From NCBI RefSeq assembly GCF_000276665.1, contig NW_004955460.1:1967450-2031449 (forward strand): a stretch of 64,000 nt of DNA. Reading direction: 5' to 3'. The translations under genes were made by a program, and so were the position numbers. The stretch comes from Chinchilla lanigera (lineage: Eukaryota; Chordata; Mammalia; Rodentia; Chinchillidae). This document shows, piece by piece, positions 35,702-47,547 of the stretch. The notes below the pieces were generated by a model. It made no database searches, was not told where the DNA came from, and was given only the letters and a program-made list of their open reading frames with translations. Positions within the stretch are counted from its first letter, which is position 1; the number at the start of each line of letters is the position of its first letter.

Positions 35702-35898
35702 TTCTATTACTATTTTTTTTTTTTTTTTTNNNNNNNNNNNNNNNNNNNNNNNNNNNNNNNNNNNNNNNNNNNNNNNNNNNNNNNNNNNNNNNNNNNNNNN
35801 NNNNNNNNNNNNNNNNNNNNNNNNNNNNNGACCTTGCACTTGCCAGGCAGGTGCTTTGCTGCTGAGCTAAATCCCCAGCCCTGGATTCTATTACTATT
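35702..35898 (-). mobile_element. ID-like SINE containing an assembly gap, with 13-bp target-site duplications
   Basis: The flanks ttctattactatt at 35702-35714 and 35886-35898 are identical. Between them come a T run, 100 Ns, and then the distal half of a minus-strand ID-like SINE (gaccttgcacttgccaggc, gctgctgagctaaatcccc). The gap therefore lies inside one SINE insertion, in its T tail and B-box region. Confidence 0.92.
35730..35829. other. Assembly gap of exactly 100 N
   Basis: A run of 100 Ns immediately follows a T homopolymer. By comparison with the intact copy at 47438-47536, only a few tens of bases should be missing, so the round number is probably a placeholder. Frames translated across it are artefacts. 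Confidence 0.98.
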
Positions 35899-36024
35899 AA
35901 TGAGAAGTGTGCAGCTAGTGTAATTATTGTTCCTTTATAGGTAAACAAGTTTTCTTTTTGGTCTCTGGTACTGTGATTATCCTTATTATGATCTGTTTTG
36001 AGATTCTACAGTTTTGCTCTATAG

Positions 36025-36400
36025 TGTTCCTACAGTTTGAACGTTGAATGTTCCTCAAATGCCAATGTATTAAAGACTTAATCCCCCATGTGGTGGGATG
36101 GGGATGTGGAGAGCCTTTAATAGGAGGGGTCTAGTGGGAGGTTTTTAGGTTATTTGGGGTGTGGCCTTGAAGGACATTGTGGAACCTGCCACCCTCCTTG
36201 CTCTTTTGCTTCCTGGCCGTGAGATGAGTTACTTTCTTCCACCACATGTTTCTGTCACAGACACACTAGAGGCCCAAAAGCAGTGAAGTCAATACATCAT
36301 GGGATGGAATCATCAAAACTGTGAGCCAATTTAACTTGTTCTTGTTGTATGTTAATTATATCAGGTATTTTGTTCAAGTGATGGAAAGCTGCCTAAGACA
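36025..36400 (+). mobile_element. ERVL-MaLR-type solo LTR
   Basis: 'tgttcctacagtttgaacg', tgttcctcaaatgccaatg, 'ttaatcccccatgtggtggg', gaggtttttaggttatttgg, 'aaactgtgagccaatttaac', 'caggtattttgttcaagtga' and the end 'gcctaagaca' follow the full order of a MaLR LTR. Confidence 0.78.
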
Positions 36401-37362
36401 AATGTTTAGACTTTTACTGTTTTAATTTTTACTGCTTGGGATTTCTTGTGTTATTTGCGAGTATGCATTCATTCTTTTTATGCTCTCTGCCACATTTCTC
36501 AGCTGGTATCTTTTTAAGGTAACCCCTTCTTCAGTCTCTCTATTCTCTGCTTCTGGACCCTAGCAAGGTATTTCCTAGATGGTCTTTTTCTGTCTTCTGA
36601 CTCTTAGTAGTTCCTTCTCTGTCTCTGTGTGCTGCATTTTGTAGGATTTCTCTTTTACTTTCCTCTCCAATAGTTCTTCTTAATTTCTTTAGGCAGACCA
36701 TATAATTATCTTATGTATTCTCTCTTTAAATTCTGATATTTAACATTCTGTGAGGATTTAAATTTCTTCATGCTGTATAAGATAGGTGCTGACTTTATTT
36801 GACCTTTTTTTTACTTGAATGTTTAGTTGACGTAAGCCATTGGAAAACTTGGATGCCTAAATTGATTATCCTTTTTTTCCAGGGAGTATTTACACTTAAT
36901 GTATATGGAGAATGGCTACTTGGGGAAGTCTAGTCTGTTGAATTTGAGGCCTCATTAGAGTACTTGAGAACTAAAGGCCAGTATTGAGATCAGCATGCTC
37001 CATTTTTTAAAATCTTTTTTCTTTAGAGATAGCTTTTCAATCTCTCATCCCAACAGTACCAGTTATGTTTTAATACAGAATTTGTAGCAAGACCACTCCG
37101 TGCTGTTTATTTTCTTATTGCTGGTCATAGAAATCTCTTTGAAATGGGTTAACAATATTATACCAAATTTATTTTGATTGCTAAAGGGCCTAAGAAGTGA
37201 AAAATAGAAAAGGTTAGATTTTTTAACTCTTCACTATAAGCCAAAGTCATATTGATGATGTGAAGAAAAAACTTGTATAGAGAGATTGGATTGGACTGAC
37301 AATCTGAATTAATTCTCCTAATTTCCCCTTTTTAAAAGTCAATCTTAAAAAATAGAGAGAGC
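36401..37362. other. Unassigned AT- and pyrimidine-rich sequence
   Basis: 36440-36760 is C/T-rich and could be an old LINE in minus orientation, but I cannot anchor it to a family. No coding frame. Confidence 0.4.
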
Positions 37363-37440
37363 CCCTGGGATGTAGCTCAGTGGCACAGTACCTACTTGGC
37401 AAGCACAAGGCCCTGAGTTTGATTCCCAATACCAAAAGAG
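37363..37440 (+). mobile_element. ID-like tRNA-derived SINE
   Basis: 'ctgggatgtagctcagtggc' (A-box side), cctacttggcaagcacaagg, then 'gagtttgattcccaatacc' (B-box side) and an A-rich tail. It is a well-preserved plus-strand copy. Confidence 0.93.
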
Positions 37441-40419
37441 AAAAACAAATGGATAGAAATTCTCCAAAGTATAATGCTACTCATTTGGAAATAACAGAAC
37501 TGCAATGTGACCACATATGCTATGATTTACTAGGAATATATTCAAGAAATTCCAGGAAAGGGAACACTTTTAAAAGGAAAAAAGAGAAATTTAGGTAAGC
37601 TACTCAGATACAAAATTCACTAATCTTGAAGATTCCAAGAAGGAGTTGGCATCAGCTCATTGGTAAAGTGCTATTCCTGGGCTAGTGGTCTCATGAGAGA
37701 ATCTTGTCTGAACTGCTGTAGTCTATTTTATCTTTTACATTAGTGTTTATTTTTAATATCAACTGAGAATCACAAGGGTCTTCAGTTGCAGTCTTAAAGA
37801 AAACCTTTGCTACTGAAGTCATACATATGTGTAATGTATACAGAGGATGGGGTGTATGGAGAATAAGAAGAACTCTCTTTTTGGGCCTTTAAAATGTCCT
37901 TGAGAAAGTTCTCACCTTACATAGGTTAGCATTAGTAACCTCCTACCTCTAATTTTGTCTGGAAATAACAAACATGATTTCACTGTGATATCTCCAGTTT
38001 TTCCATATTAAAGAACACAGTTTAGAAAGTCGTAAAATAATATTGTAATAGAGATTTAAGACAATCATTTGTCATTGACTTTAACTTATTAATTAATGGG
38101 GCAACTAGAAAGATAATACAAATAGTTTAAAGGGAAGTGAAGACAGCATACATATAAATATTTTAATATATACATACATTTGCAAAGAAGAAATGCTGAA
38201 ATGAATTTATAAAAAGATTCAAAATAGGTCTAAACAAACTCAATGATCAATGCACACTGTGCACTCTTAATTTGCATTTTTATGGGCAAAATAATTTGCA
38301 TTGCTAGTTTTCTTTTTTTTCCCAAAACTTAATAGAATTGTGAAACAACTCAAAGACGATGGAAGTTGGAGATAGTCTGGACAGATTTATTAAACAAGAC
38401 TTTGATAATTTTCTGGGCAATTTAAAATTACTTTATAATTTTCCTCTACATTAATTTCTTTGGGTGGTTTAGTATTTTTCATTCTGTTGTCCAGAATTTC
38501 TCTGAACAGTGTGGAACATGCTCTATCAGAAGCACAGCTGGACATCCAAAGGGAGAAACAATGTTTTTCATACATGTTTTAAGACTAAGAAAAAACGTTA
38601 AAACTTGAAAATGGATTGGGGGAGGGAGATAACTACTGTGGTGAAATATGAGCCTTGCCCAGCATCCCCCTCTAGGAATTACCACGCATGATAAGGATGT
38701 GCACCTTGGACTAGATTTTTAGCCAGTCTTATAAGACAGAAGTTGACATCTAGAAAGCTGACTATAACGGAAATGATTCCTGCCCATTGTAAGGCAAAGA
38801 ATTCCTGCTCAGAGATATGCAAATGAATTTTGTCCAGTAGAGAATATCAGTCTCTGTAGACAACCAGAGTCTTATTTGAACTAGTTTTAACATCTGACGG
38901 GTTCTCTCATGAACTTATGAGTTAAATGAAAATCTTTGACACATGTTCATTTTATTCTGATATAGCAGTCATGAGTCTATTGCCCTGAAGCTATTCTTTA
39001 ATGATATTTTTGATTAAACTATGTGGAAGTATAAATATGCTCCCATACCAGGGAGCTCACTAAATATCTCAGGGCTTTCTCCAAGTTCTCCAATAAATTC
39101 CTAAAATCATAGATCACATAAAACTTAGTTCAGAGTTCCAGAGTTGCTTACAAATATCTCTGAGAGATAATGGCAGAGTCGGAAATCTCCTAATCTATTT
39201 TGTGTCCTTTTTGTATGGACACATAAGCAAACTAGTCACTGTGACTCACTATCATTCTTAAACACACAGTCCTGCCCAGGCAGATGTGATTGTTTTCCAG
39301 CTGGAGCTGCTAGAGATTCGGTCCTGCAGTTATTGCTCAGTGAGTGCTGAGGGTCAGGAAGGGAAGAGGAGGCCCTGGCTCCTGGTGTTGTAATTCTGTA
39401 AACACAGTGCTGCTGCAGATCAGTGTCTGAATGGGCCACAGTGGGTCTTCAAGCAAGAGCGGCTCCATTCCCTATAAAACTAAACTCCAAAAGAAAACAT
39501 TTGCCAAAACAGAAAGGGGGCTGTGGCTCCCGGATACAAAGGGCCTTGTAGTTTATTCCTAGGTAAATCTTCTGGAAGTAGCTCAGTGCTGTGGGAAGGG
39601 GATACTTGTGTGACTCTAAACTGTTAGCCAGTTGGATGCCCAAGACCATGGTCTCTTAATGACACCATTAATAACTAGGACTTCTAGTGGTTGCATGCAA
39701 CTCGCCATTCCAGCCAGAAATATATGACATATCAACATCAGTCTTCATGTCCTCCCTTATGGATTCAAGTTGTGCTCCCCAAGGTCTATAGGCAATAGGT
39801 GGGGATGCTGATTTCATTTTTTGAAAAATCTATTAATGCTTTACTCTTTATTTTAAAATATTTTCATGGAAGCACATCTTACAGTGATAACTGCCCATAT
39901 TTTTATATTACTTTTATTTATATCTCTTCTATCATCACAAATGAACTTGTTTTCCCTTCCTGGTACCCTTTCTCCCTCTCCTACTTCTTCACTGACTTAA
40001 TTCTCATTGCCAGAATTTTATTTTTTTTATTGATGTCCTAAAAGAAAAATGAGCTTTTATTTCACTCCAAATATCTTCTCTGTCTTTGATCCCCAAAGAC
40101 CTTCTTCATGTATTTTGTTGTGGACCTTTTCTTCACTTTGACAGTACTGCAAACTCTCAAATAAATTCTTAAGAGACTCTGCTTTTGAGATCTTTATATG
40201 CTAATTGATGCACCTCTTTTCTACTCTGGAGGGCACAGATTTTATGGGCATGATTATAGGCTTCTGATCATTTTGGTAATATGAAGCTATAGGTTCTCAT
40301 TGTTTTCTGAAGTACACAGTTCCTCTTGATGAAGAGAGAACATGTTCTTGGGATGTTGGGTGGGGAGATGCTTTGTTTTTCTGACTGTTACTGTAATTAA
40401 TTAATCAGTTGTTTGCTGG
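37441..40419. other. Unassigned non-coding sequence
   Basis: About 3 kb of AT-rich unique-looking sequence with no named repeat and no frame above 80 codons. An octamer-type string atgcaaat occurs at about 38818, not informative on its own. Confidence 0.5.
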
Positions 40420-40560
40420 ATTATATTTATTGAGTGCTGACTATGTGCCAGGTACTGTTGTCAATACTTTGGCTAAAAAATGAGGACAGTACCATCCTGT
40501 GCTGTGAGGAGATCCTGTTCCAGCTGGTGCTATAGATGCAGAAGCAAATGCAGTCTAGTG
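40420..40560 (-). mobile_element. L2/MIR-class relic
   Basis: 'tatttattgagtgctgacta' followed by 'tgtgccaggtactgttgtc' is the hallmark of ancient MIR/L2-class repeats on the complement. The remainder is diverged, so the exact family is left open. Confidence 0.5.
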
Positions 40561-41162
40561 AGATCTGCTAGTAGAATAAGCATAAAGCTTTCTGAGAATA
40601 CCAATACTGCCTTCTGTTAGGAGCCTGGAGGTGAGGAAGGGCCATAAGAGGGAAGGACACTTATCTCCATCAGATGTGAGAAAGGTTTTAGAAGAAGAAT
40701 AGAGGTTTTCCAGGCAGGGTACAGGGGAAGGGCAAGATAAGATGAAGAAAAAGGCATGAAGTGAAAAGGTAGAAGATGCATGGAAACATGGAATTCTGAG
40801 AAAGCTGTAGTTGGCGATTACAACAACAGTGCTCTGGGGCATAAGGGGAAATGAGAACAAAAATGTGTGTGATCACAGTATATGGTGAACACTGAAATAA
40901 AAAGATTCATTATAGTAAAAGACACGTTACCCTTAATCCCTTTTGAATGCACCAGTTCTCTTTGAGCACACATATCACATCATTCTCGGTGTGTCTTTCA
41001 CTATAACAAGTACTTTTTAAAAATTTAAATATTCACCATAGATTTCCATCACCCTTTGCATATGGGGGTCAGAAAGCAAAACTTCTTATATGTGGTGCTA
41101 CTGATGAAAAGATATTGAAGAATTTGATTGGCTTGAAGTATGGGAAGAGTTTGGAAGACTAT
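40561..41162. other. Unassigned non-coding sequence
   Basis: Purine-rich patches give a 101-codon minus-strand frame (40555-40860) with no recognisable domain. Confidence 0.5.
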
Positions 41163-41531
41163 CAGTCACTGTTTCCATCAATGAGACATAGTATCTGACA
41201 CCCACAATTTAAAGGAGAGGTTGATTTTTGGTTCATATTTTGTAGTGGTTTTAGCTCATGTTCTCCTGGCTCCAAGGCAGGACAGCACGGCAGAGGAGCA
41301 TCGTGGAATAGAGCTGTTCAGAGCATGGTAAACAGGAAGCAGAGGTGAAGAGAGGAGCCAAGGGGAGAGATAAACCCTTTCAGATCACATTGCCTGTGAC
41401 TCATCTCTTCTGACCAGACCCCATCTCCTATTAGGAAGTCACCTATAAACCCCATAACCCAGTCCCCTGCCCCAAACCCCACCTAGAAGTGCATGAAGAT
41501 CTTGGGGAACATCTAGATATAAACTCTAACA
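41163..41531 (-). mobile_element. ERVL-MaLR-type solo LTR
   Basis: 'cagtcactgtttccatcaat', 'aggagaggttgatttttgg', ctccaaggcaggacagc, ccagaccccatctcctatt, 'ggggaacatctagatataaa' and the end 'actctaaca' are the complement of a MaLR LTR. Close in pattern to the copy at 23461-23895. Confidence 0.75.
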
Positions 41532-42658
41532 TGGAGGAAGAAGAATTCTAAGACAGAGAAAAACTATTTGGTACCTTAGGTGAAAGATTAGAAGACCATG
41601 GGAGTGGAGATAAGAGTGCAAATTCATAATAATGACCTCCAACAAAGGCCTATTTAGCATTCAATTCAGCTAGGTTTGAGACTTTAAAAAGGCAACATGG
41701 CAGAGCTTGGGGACTGATTACATTTGTGGAGGAAAGGGCAGAAAAGAGTTAAAGACCTTTGAGAAGGTTTAACTTGAGGCACTTATTAAATTTTGGTTCA
41801 TTAAATAGGATGTGAATTCAGGATATGGAAAATGATTGGTGAAGAAGAGTGTGAACCTTAGTTCCATTAAGAACATAAGGGAAAATTAGTTTCTAGTAGT
41901 CATAACAGTAGAGACAGCTTGAGAAAGAAGCCAGCACTGTGAAATAAAGGGAAGAACATTGTAGATGCTAAGCTCTGTGCTAAATACTTCAGGCCACTGT
42001 AAGAGGCCCAATGGAAAAGACTTCAGTGATTTAGGGAAGACATCACTGCTCTAGATTCTGGTGGATTCTTCAACTGGAGATTTCTTTTTACTTGCAAAAT
42101 TTGCCCTAGTGTCTCTGGTAACATAGAAACAATCCAATACTTTTTCCAAGATTTGTTAAGAAATGTGTAAAATTATTACAAATACAAATGCCGAAGCCAT
42201 AATATAAGATAGGAAGTGCTCTGCTTAATCACGTAAATTGGATATCTCAGCTGATCTGTGTTCTTGAAAGGTTACAGGCAAGTTTCCTATAAGTTATCAT
42301 TTACACTGGGTAACTGGCATCTTCAACAAAGTATTTTGTTAAGATAACAAGCACAGATTTTGGCAAATCCATGATTATCAGTTATGGGCTATGGAAGATG
42401 AAAGAAGAGTCTGTGGGTAGAATGGGATTGGGGATGCTCTAGAAAAACCTGGGGAACACAAATAAAACTCAGTCTATTCTTTCAATAAGCAATGGTAGAA
42501 ATAGACATGACAAGAAAACCCAGAGGAAGATGGTGATTTTAGTGAAAGAGATAGAGATTCAAGGTATTTGCAAGTTACAGTGGAGAGACCAGTTCAGACC
42601 AGGCAAGGGAAAAGGCAAGGCTCAGGAGAGACCAGGGAGCTGTCTAGAGGAGGTGCTA
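41532..42658. other. Unassigned non-coding sequence
   Basis: Purine-rich unique-looking sequence with no named family. A 120-codon frame beginning at 42530 runs into the B1-like SINE and is not considered coding. Confidence 0.45.
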
Positions 42659-42798
42659 GTCCTGAGTCTTTTTTTTCTGAGACAGGGTCTTATGAAGTTG
42701 CAAAGGCTGGCCTCAGACTTGCAATCCTCTTGCCTCAGTCTCCTGAGTTCCTGGGATTACAAACATACACTGCCACCTCTAGCTGGTCTTGATTCTTT
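42659..42798 (-). mobile_element. B1-like SINE with degenerate target-site duplications
   Basis: A T run, then ctgagacagggtcttatg, aaaggctggcctcagacttg, 'caatcctcttgcctcagtc', 'ctgggattacaaacatac' and 'cacctctagctgg'. The flanks gtcctgagtcttt (from 42659) and gtcttgattcttt (42786-42798) differ at two of 13 bases. The element lacks one internal module relative to the other copies. Confidence 0.85.
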
Positions 42799-43212
42799 GA
42801 TGGTGAATATGAGCCAAATCAATGCCTGTATAAAAGGTGTTGCAGGCAGTTACAAGAAGGAGGCAAAAGTACGCAGAAGCAAAATCATGTAGTGAGCAGT
42901 AAACATGAAGAGCTTCACACCTTCCAAGGTCCTGGAGACTGCAGGGTTGCAAGGGTAGGTACAAGCAGAAGGCTGGAGCAGGAGCACAGGAGTTTTACCA
43001 GCAGGTTGGGTTAAGGATCCTGAGCCACACCCCTGGGGAGTGATTGAGGCGACCCTGTAATGTGAGGCAGGGGAACAGTGCCCTCAGTAGTAGCTGCACA
43101 GAGGTCTGATGGGACACGAGCTGGAGAGGGGGAACTTAAACTAGGTGGGAGGGTCTACTGAGGGGCTGAACACTGGGCCTTCCCACTGTGCTAAATCTTT
43201 CCCTATAGAAGC
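42799..43212. other. Unassigned non-coding sequence
   Basis: No named family and no coding frame of note. Confidence 0.45.
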
Positions 43213-43270
43213 TATATCTTGAGGCAGAATCTCACTAAGGCTCCCAAGCTGGCCTCAAAGTTGCAATTCT
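43213..43270 (-). mobile_element. B1-like SINE fragment
   Basis: 'tgaggcagaatctcactaag' and aagctggcctcaaagttgc resemble the gagacagggtctcac and ggctggcctcgaac segments. The fragment is truncated and lies just upstream of an ID-like copy. Confidence 0.55.
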
Positions 43271-43320
43271 GCATTCAGCAAAATTGAAGGACTTCTATTA
43301 TCTTCATTTTCTGGATTTTC

Positions 43321-43412
43321 ATTTGTTTTGTTTTGTTTCTAGTAGTGGGGATTGAACGCAGAGCTTCAAGCTTGCTAGCCACGTGCTCTACCACTGAGCT
43401 GCCTCCCCAGGG
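43321..43412 (-). mobile_element. ID-like tRNA-derived SINE
   Basis: A T-rich tail (tttgttttgttttg), 'gtggggattgaacgcagagc', 'aagcttgctagccacgtgct' and 'accactgagctgcctcccca'. It is diverged, and its middle (gctagccacgtgctctacc) is closer to mouse/rat ID than the younger copies are. Confidence 0.85.
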
Positions 43413-44109
43413 GATCAAATTAGAAATGCTGAAGGTCTTAACCAGGCGAGGCCAACAGGGATGGAGAGGAAGAGGAGATCCAAAATATGTATTAGGGTGA
43501 TGATACTGCTGGTTGGCTGAGATGTTGGTGCTACTGATCAAGGAGGAGAATAAAAAAAAGTGAATATAGGAGATGTAGAATGTGAGGCTACAATTTCTGA
43601 AGAAGCTTTATCTATATTAAAGATTCTATAGACTGTCTGACATGAGTTCATCATGATTATAGGCAGATGGAGTGCTGCAAGTTGGAGCAAAAACTACTTT
43701 GGACTATTTAGTCCCATTGATACCCATTTGCTATTGACCTGTATAGCTGACTTCATCATTATGAGTATTAGATAAACTACTTGGAATATATTTCCAAGGT
43801 TAGTGGATCTTTGGCCTCCACCATTCCTAAAGCAAAGAATGCTATAACATAACATCTGAAGACCATGGGAAAGATTTCCTAGTTTTGCTGTAGGTCACTT
43901 ATTGAATGTCCCACATGTACTTGGTAGTGTATTGATTTATAAACTTCTTTGTTCTGTGGCTATAAAAGTTCATGTAACTTGTCCCACAAAGGTAACTTCA
44001 ATCCATTTATGTAGGCAATGAGTAGGATGAACTCAGCTTTAGGCATACTAAATTTGAGTTCTCTTTGGACACCAAGATGAGGAACAGATTGAAGACTCTT
44101 ACTGCATTT
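43413..44109. other. Unassigned non-coding sequence
   Basis: No named family recognised. Confidence 0.45.
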
Positions 44110-44460
44110 GCTGGGCATGATGAAGATGGTGATGGTGATGGTGATGGTGATGGTAGGGATAGTGATATGAGTGGTCATGATGGGAACTGTCATAATTGAG
44201 ATGGTCACAATGAGGATGGTCATGGTGGGAATGGTCATGATAGGAATGGTCATGATGGGAAAGGCCATAATGAGAATGATCATTATGAGGATGGCGATGA
44301 TGAAGATGGCCATTATAGGAATGGTCATGATGGGAATGGTGATGATGGGGATGGATAATGGTGGGGATGGACAATGACTGAAATGATGGTGTTGGAGATG
44401 GTGATGATGAGGATGGTGATGATAAGGATAATCTAAATGAGAGTGGTCATGATGGGAATG
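44110..44460. repeat. GATGGT/GATGGTCAT minisatellite with 18-bp higher-order unit
   Basis: A G-rich strand of ATGGTG and ATGG(T/G)(C/G)AT triplet units. From about 44175 to 44350 a longer unit near 18 bp recurs (atggtcatgatgggaatg and variants). The complement gives Ile/Met/Thr or His/Asp/Ser peptide repeats with a six-residue period. These are by-products, not genes. Confidence 0.9.
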
Positions 44461-44824
44461 CTGCTACCAGCTTTACTGAGTGCTTCCTCTATATAAGGCA
44501 CTGTACTCTTTTGCATTCAGTAGGTCAATAATTCTTGCTCTGCTTCATTCATCATAGATTCTATCACTATTGTGTATTGATTCATTTGTTCATTTTTGTA
44601 GTGTCTGTGTCTTTCCCTAATAGAAGTGCCCCAAGAATGAAGATTTTAATGTATTCACCACTTCCTAGAACAGAAAGGGTACTCAAAAATATTTTGGGGA
44701 ACAAATGAGGGTATCTTTGTGATAACTACAGCAGGTAGAGATGATTATTTTCCCCAATTTATGGATATAAAAACTGAACCACAAAGGATATCTTATCCTT
44801 TATGGCTCAGTTTTTATATATGTG
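44461..44824. other. Unassigned sequence, possibly with an L2/MIR-type fragment
   Basis: 'tactgagtgcttcctctat' followed by aaggcactgtactc near 44475-44510 is MIR/L2-like but too short for a firm call. Confidence 0.4.
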
Positions 44825-44919
44825 GAGAGGGAGAAAGAGAGAGAGTGAGAGAGAGACAGAGACAGAGACAGAGACAGAGATAAAGACAGAGACAAAGACA
44901 TAGAGAGAGACATACATAC

Positions 44920-44974
<55 letters not shown>
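44825..44974. repeat. Compound (GA)n/(GACA)n microsatellite
   Basis: GAGA units, then a GACAGA block, then an uninterrupted GA run of about 40 nt from about 44931 to 44974. Similar in make-up to the tract at 742-905. Ser/Leu-rich minus-strand frames are artefacts. Confidence 0.95.
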
Positions 44975-44976
<2 letters not shown>

Positions 44977-47254
44977 ATGAAATTCATGTTTCTTTTTCCC
45001 TCTATAATCACAAGAGGGCTCAAAGTGGTGGTCATTATCTTCCAGATAATTATTAGTATGGCAAACTGCTGAAGTGTGCATACCTTATTTTGGAGGTCTC
45101 TTTCGCTCTCTCCCTATATACATATTCTATCATATGGCTCATTGACAGAAGTGTTAGGATTCAAACCTGGTTCTCCATGATACAGACACTAGGTACTTAA
45201 CAGCTATCTAGACTAGTGTTAGTCTAAATGATTATTGAAACCACAGGAAGGTATAGATCTGATTTTCCAAAAACAATGTACAATAGGGAGGGAAAGAAAA
45301 GAGAAAGGAAATTCTATTCAGCCCAAACCATTGTGGAAGGAAGGAACAGCACCAAAGAAGACTGAAGAGCAGTGTCAGAGAAGCAGTAGGAGAAAAGCGA
45401 AGAAACTGTGTTGCAGGAACTGAAGGAGAGCCTGCCTGCAATGAGGGCTTTCTCAGAAGCTCAACTCACGCTTCTCCTAAGGAGTGCTCAGGAAAGTGTC
45501 TGACTCGGTGTCCCATGGCAGAGAGTGGCCTTGAGGAATAAAATTCAGGCATTCATTAGAACAATAAGGAGTAAGGGAAGCCATGGTGAGTGTTTGTCCC
45601 TGGGACAACTGACAGCCCAAAGGTGAGGACCAAATGGAAGAAAGTAGGGAGTCTGTAGTAGAAGTGGGGAGTTAGATGCACATTAGCTGTCCACAAGACA
45701 CACACAGGACAGTGGTTGGCAGGAAAGATGTGAGCAAGGGCTTCTTCATTATGATGCCCAAAGATCCCCCTTTTGGTATGCGCTTGGCATAGAATAAAAC
45801 AGTGTATGTCTGGCATGTATGTGTGCATAGTTATTTAAAGAGGAAGGAATCTATACATTGAATCTAAAGCTGGCTGCAGACCTGCTGTGTACATAGTAGA
45901 CTACAAAGCAAATCCAGAGTCACTGCTGTCTGCTTAAGTTCACTGGGAAGATTTTGCGTGAAAAGACCCCTCTTGAAGCCCCATGAATGGAAGACTTTTG
46001 CTGTCAAGAGCTCTGTCACTCCTTCCCTTGTCATGGACTCCAGTGTCCTGCCTGCCACAGCCATTGTATGTAGAGAGTTTACAGGGGAACTGTCCTTCCT
46101 GTCAAGGACAGGGAAGGAATCATGGATCATTTATCTATTTGCTGTGTTCCTGGGCTTTGAAGACACATGAAAGGAACAAATGTACAGGCCCTTTATGGTC
46201 CACTTCTAGCAAAAGACAAAGTAACATTTGTTCCTACTCTGTGTTAGGAGGAGCTTACCCTGTGGTCAGAACCAGGCATGTAATTTGCAGCATGCCATGC
46301 ACAATGAAAATGGGAGGGTTCTTGCTCAACAATGGTTATGAAGTTCAAATTAAAGCCAGCAGCACATTAAACCAAGTGCAGGTCCTCATAAGCAGAAAGT
46401 CCTGTCCCAGGGCCCAGGCTGTGAACCCAGAAAGCCACCTCACCATGGAAGCTCCTTTCTTTCTCACTGGTGGACTCTTCATCCCTGTGCCCATGTCCTA
46501 TTCTCAATCTTCTTTCCTCCTTACTTGGAACCCTGTCTGAGGAGTATGAGGAATGCATTTATTAAATCTTGGGAATCAGGGCAGAAAGTTTTCCTGGAGC
46601 ACATATTTGGTGATTTTCTAAAGGGGCAAGCCCACCACCATTGTTTATGTTTGGTATCATATTCTCCCACAGTGTTCATTAAGTTTTCAAAGGCTCTCAC
46701 ACAGGTGACAGCAGAGAATCCTGAATATGTGAAAGAATATAGGCCCAAGATCACTTGTCTCCAGCTCATGGGCAGTGGGAAGACAACTAGACAAGCTTTA
46801 TCTTCTTAATAAAAATATCTCAACTGATATGAGTTCATTTACCATTGTTTATCTTACTTTATGTGAGTGTTTACATGTTTTACTGAAAAAAACTTAATGT
46901 ATTCTGTGTGTTTTCTCAAGCCCTGATGGGAGCGTTATAATGTGTGTGTGTGTATGTGTTCATATCACCTTCCTAAAAACACAACAAATCCCAACTATGG
47001 CCTATATGGGTTGTGGTTCAAGAGTTGTGGCCCTATATGAATATCCATTTTGGAAAATAATTTGTACAAGTCAGTGTATGATATATTGTCACTTTATTTT
47101 GTATAAATTCCCTGGATATTTAAGCTACCTCTTTATTTTATATACAGAAAAAGGCCACAAGCAATGGTTATATTATTCTTAGATATTTGCATGGCTTTCG
47201 GACTATTTGATGACTGTATAAAATTTTACTACTTAAGTCTTAAATCTTTAGCAA
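44975..47254. other. Unassigned sequence holding a 185-codon frame
   Basis: The longest frame here not built from simple repeats is 185 codons (45983-46540, plus). Other frames of 94 and 70 codons on the plus strand and 82-90 on the minus overlap or adjoin it. I see no signal peptide, domain or composition bias typical of coding sequence, and no splice context I trust. It is not called as a gene. Confidence 0.45.
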
Positions 47255-47359
47255 CTAAGGTTTTTTTTTTTTTTTTTTTTTCCAGTACTGGGAATCGAAC
47301 TCACGACTTTGTGCTTGCCAGGCAGGTGCTGCACCACTGAGCTAAATTCCCAGCTAAGG
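47255..47359 (-). mobile_element. ID-like tRNA-derived SINE with short target-site duplications
   Basis: A 22-nt T run, then ccagtactgggaatcgaact, 'tgcttgccaggcaggtgctg' and caccactgagctaaattccc. Flanked by ctaagg (47255-47260 and 47354-47359). Same orientation as the next copy, about 80 bp away. Confidence 0.92.
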
Positions 47360-47426
47360 CTTCACAACTTTATTAGCATTTGTGGATTAATGCTGCATGT
47401 AAGTAGTATAACAGTTTACTGTTTTT

Positions 47427-47547
47427 AAAAATATAACTTTTTTTTTTTTTGGTTTTTCTCCGGTACCGGGAACCGAACTCATGACCTTGCGCTTGCCAGG
47501 CAGGCGCTTTTGCTGCTGAGCTAAATCCCCAGCCCCAAAAATATAAC
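47427..47547 (-). mobile_element. ID-like tRNA-derived SINE with exact 11-bp target-site duplications
   Basis: The body runs 47438-47536: a T run, ggtaccgggaaccgaactca, tgaccttgcgcttgccagg, cgcttttgctgctgagct and aaatccccagcc. The flanks aaaaatataac (47427-47437 and 47537-47547) are identical. It is among the best-preserved ID-like copies and can serve as a local reference. Its Pol III boxes, read on the minus strand, are near tagctcagcagc and gagttcggttcc. Confidence 0.96.

Noticed and set aside
35618..35948. Frames crossing the N run
   Set aside because: They contain untranslated Ns and end in SINE sequence, so they are assembly artefacts.
43960..44377. Ile/Met/Thr repeat and His/Asp repeat proteins
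   Set aside because: They are three readings of one GATGGT-type minisatellite on two strands.
37363..47547. tRNA genes suggested by A-box and B-box strings at many sites
   Set aside because: All such hits belong to ID-like SINEs with A/T tails, several with target-site duplications. None folds into an intact cloverleaf that I can see.
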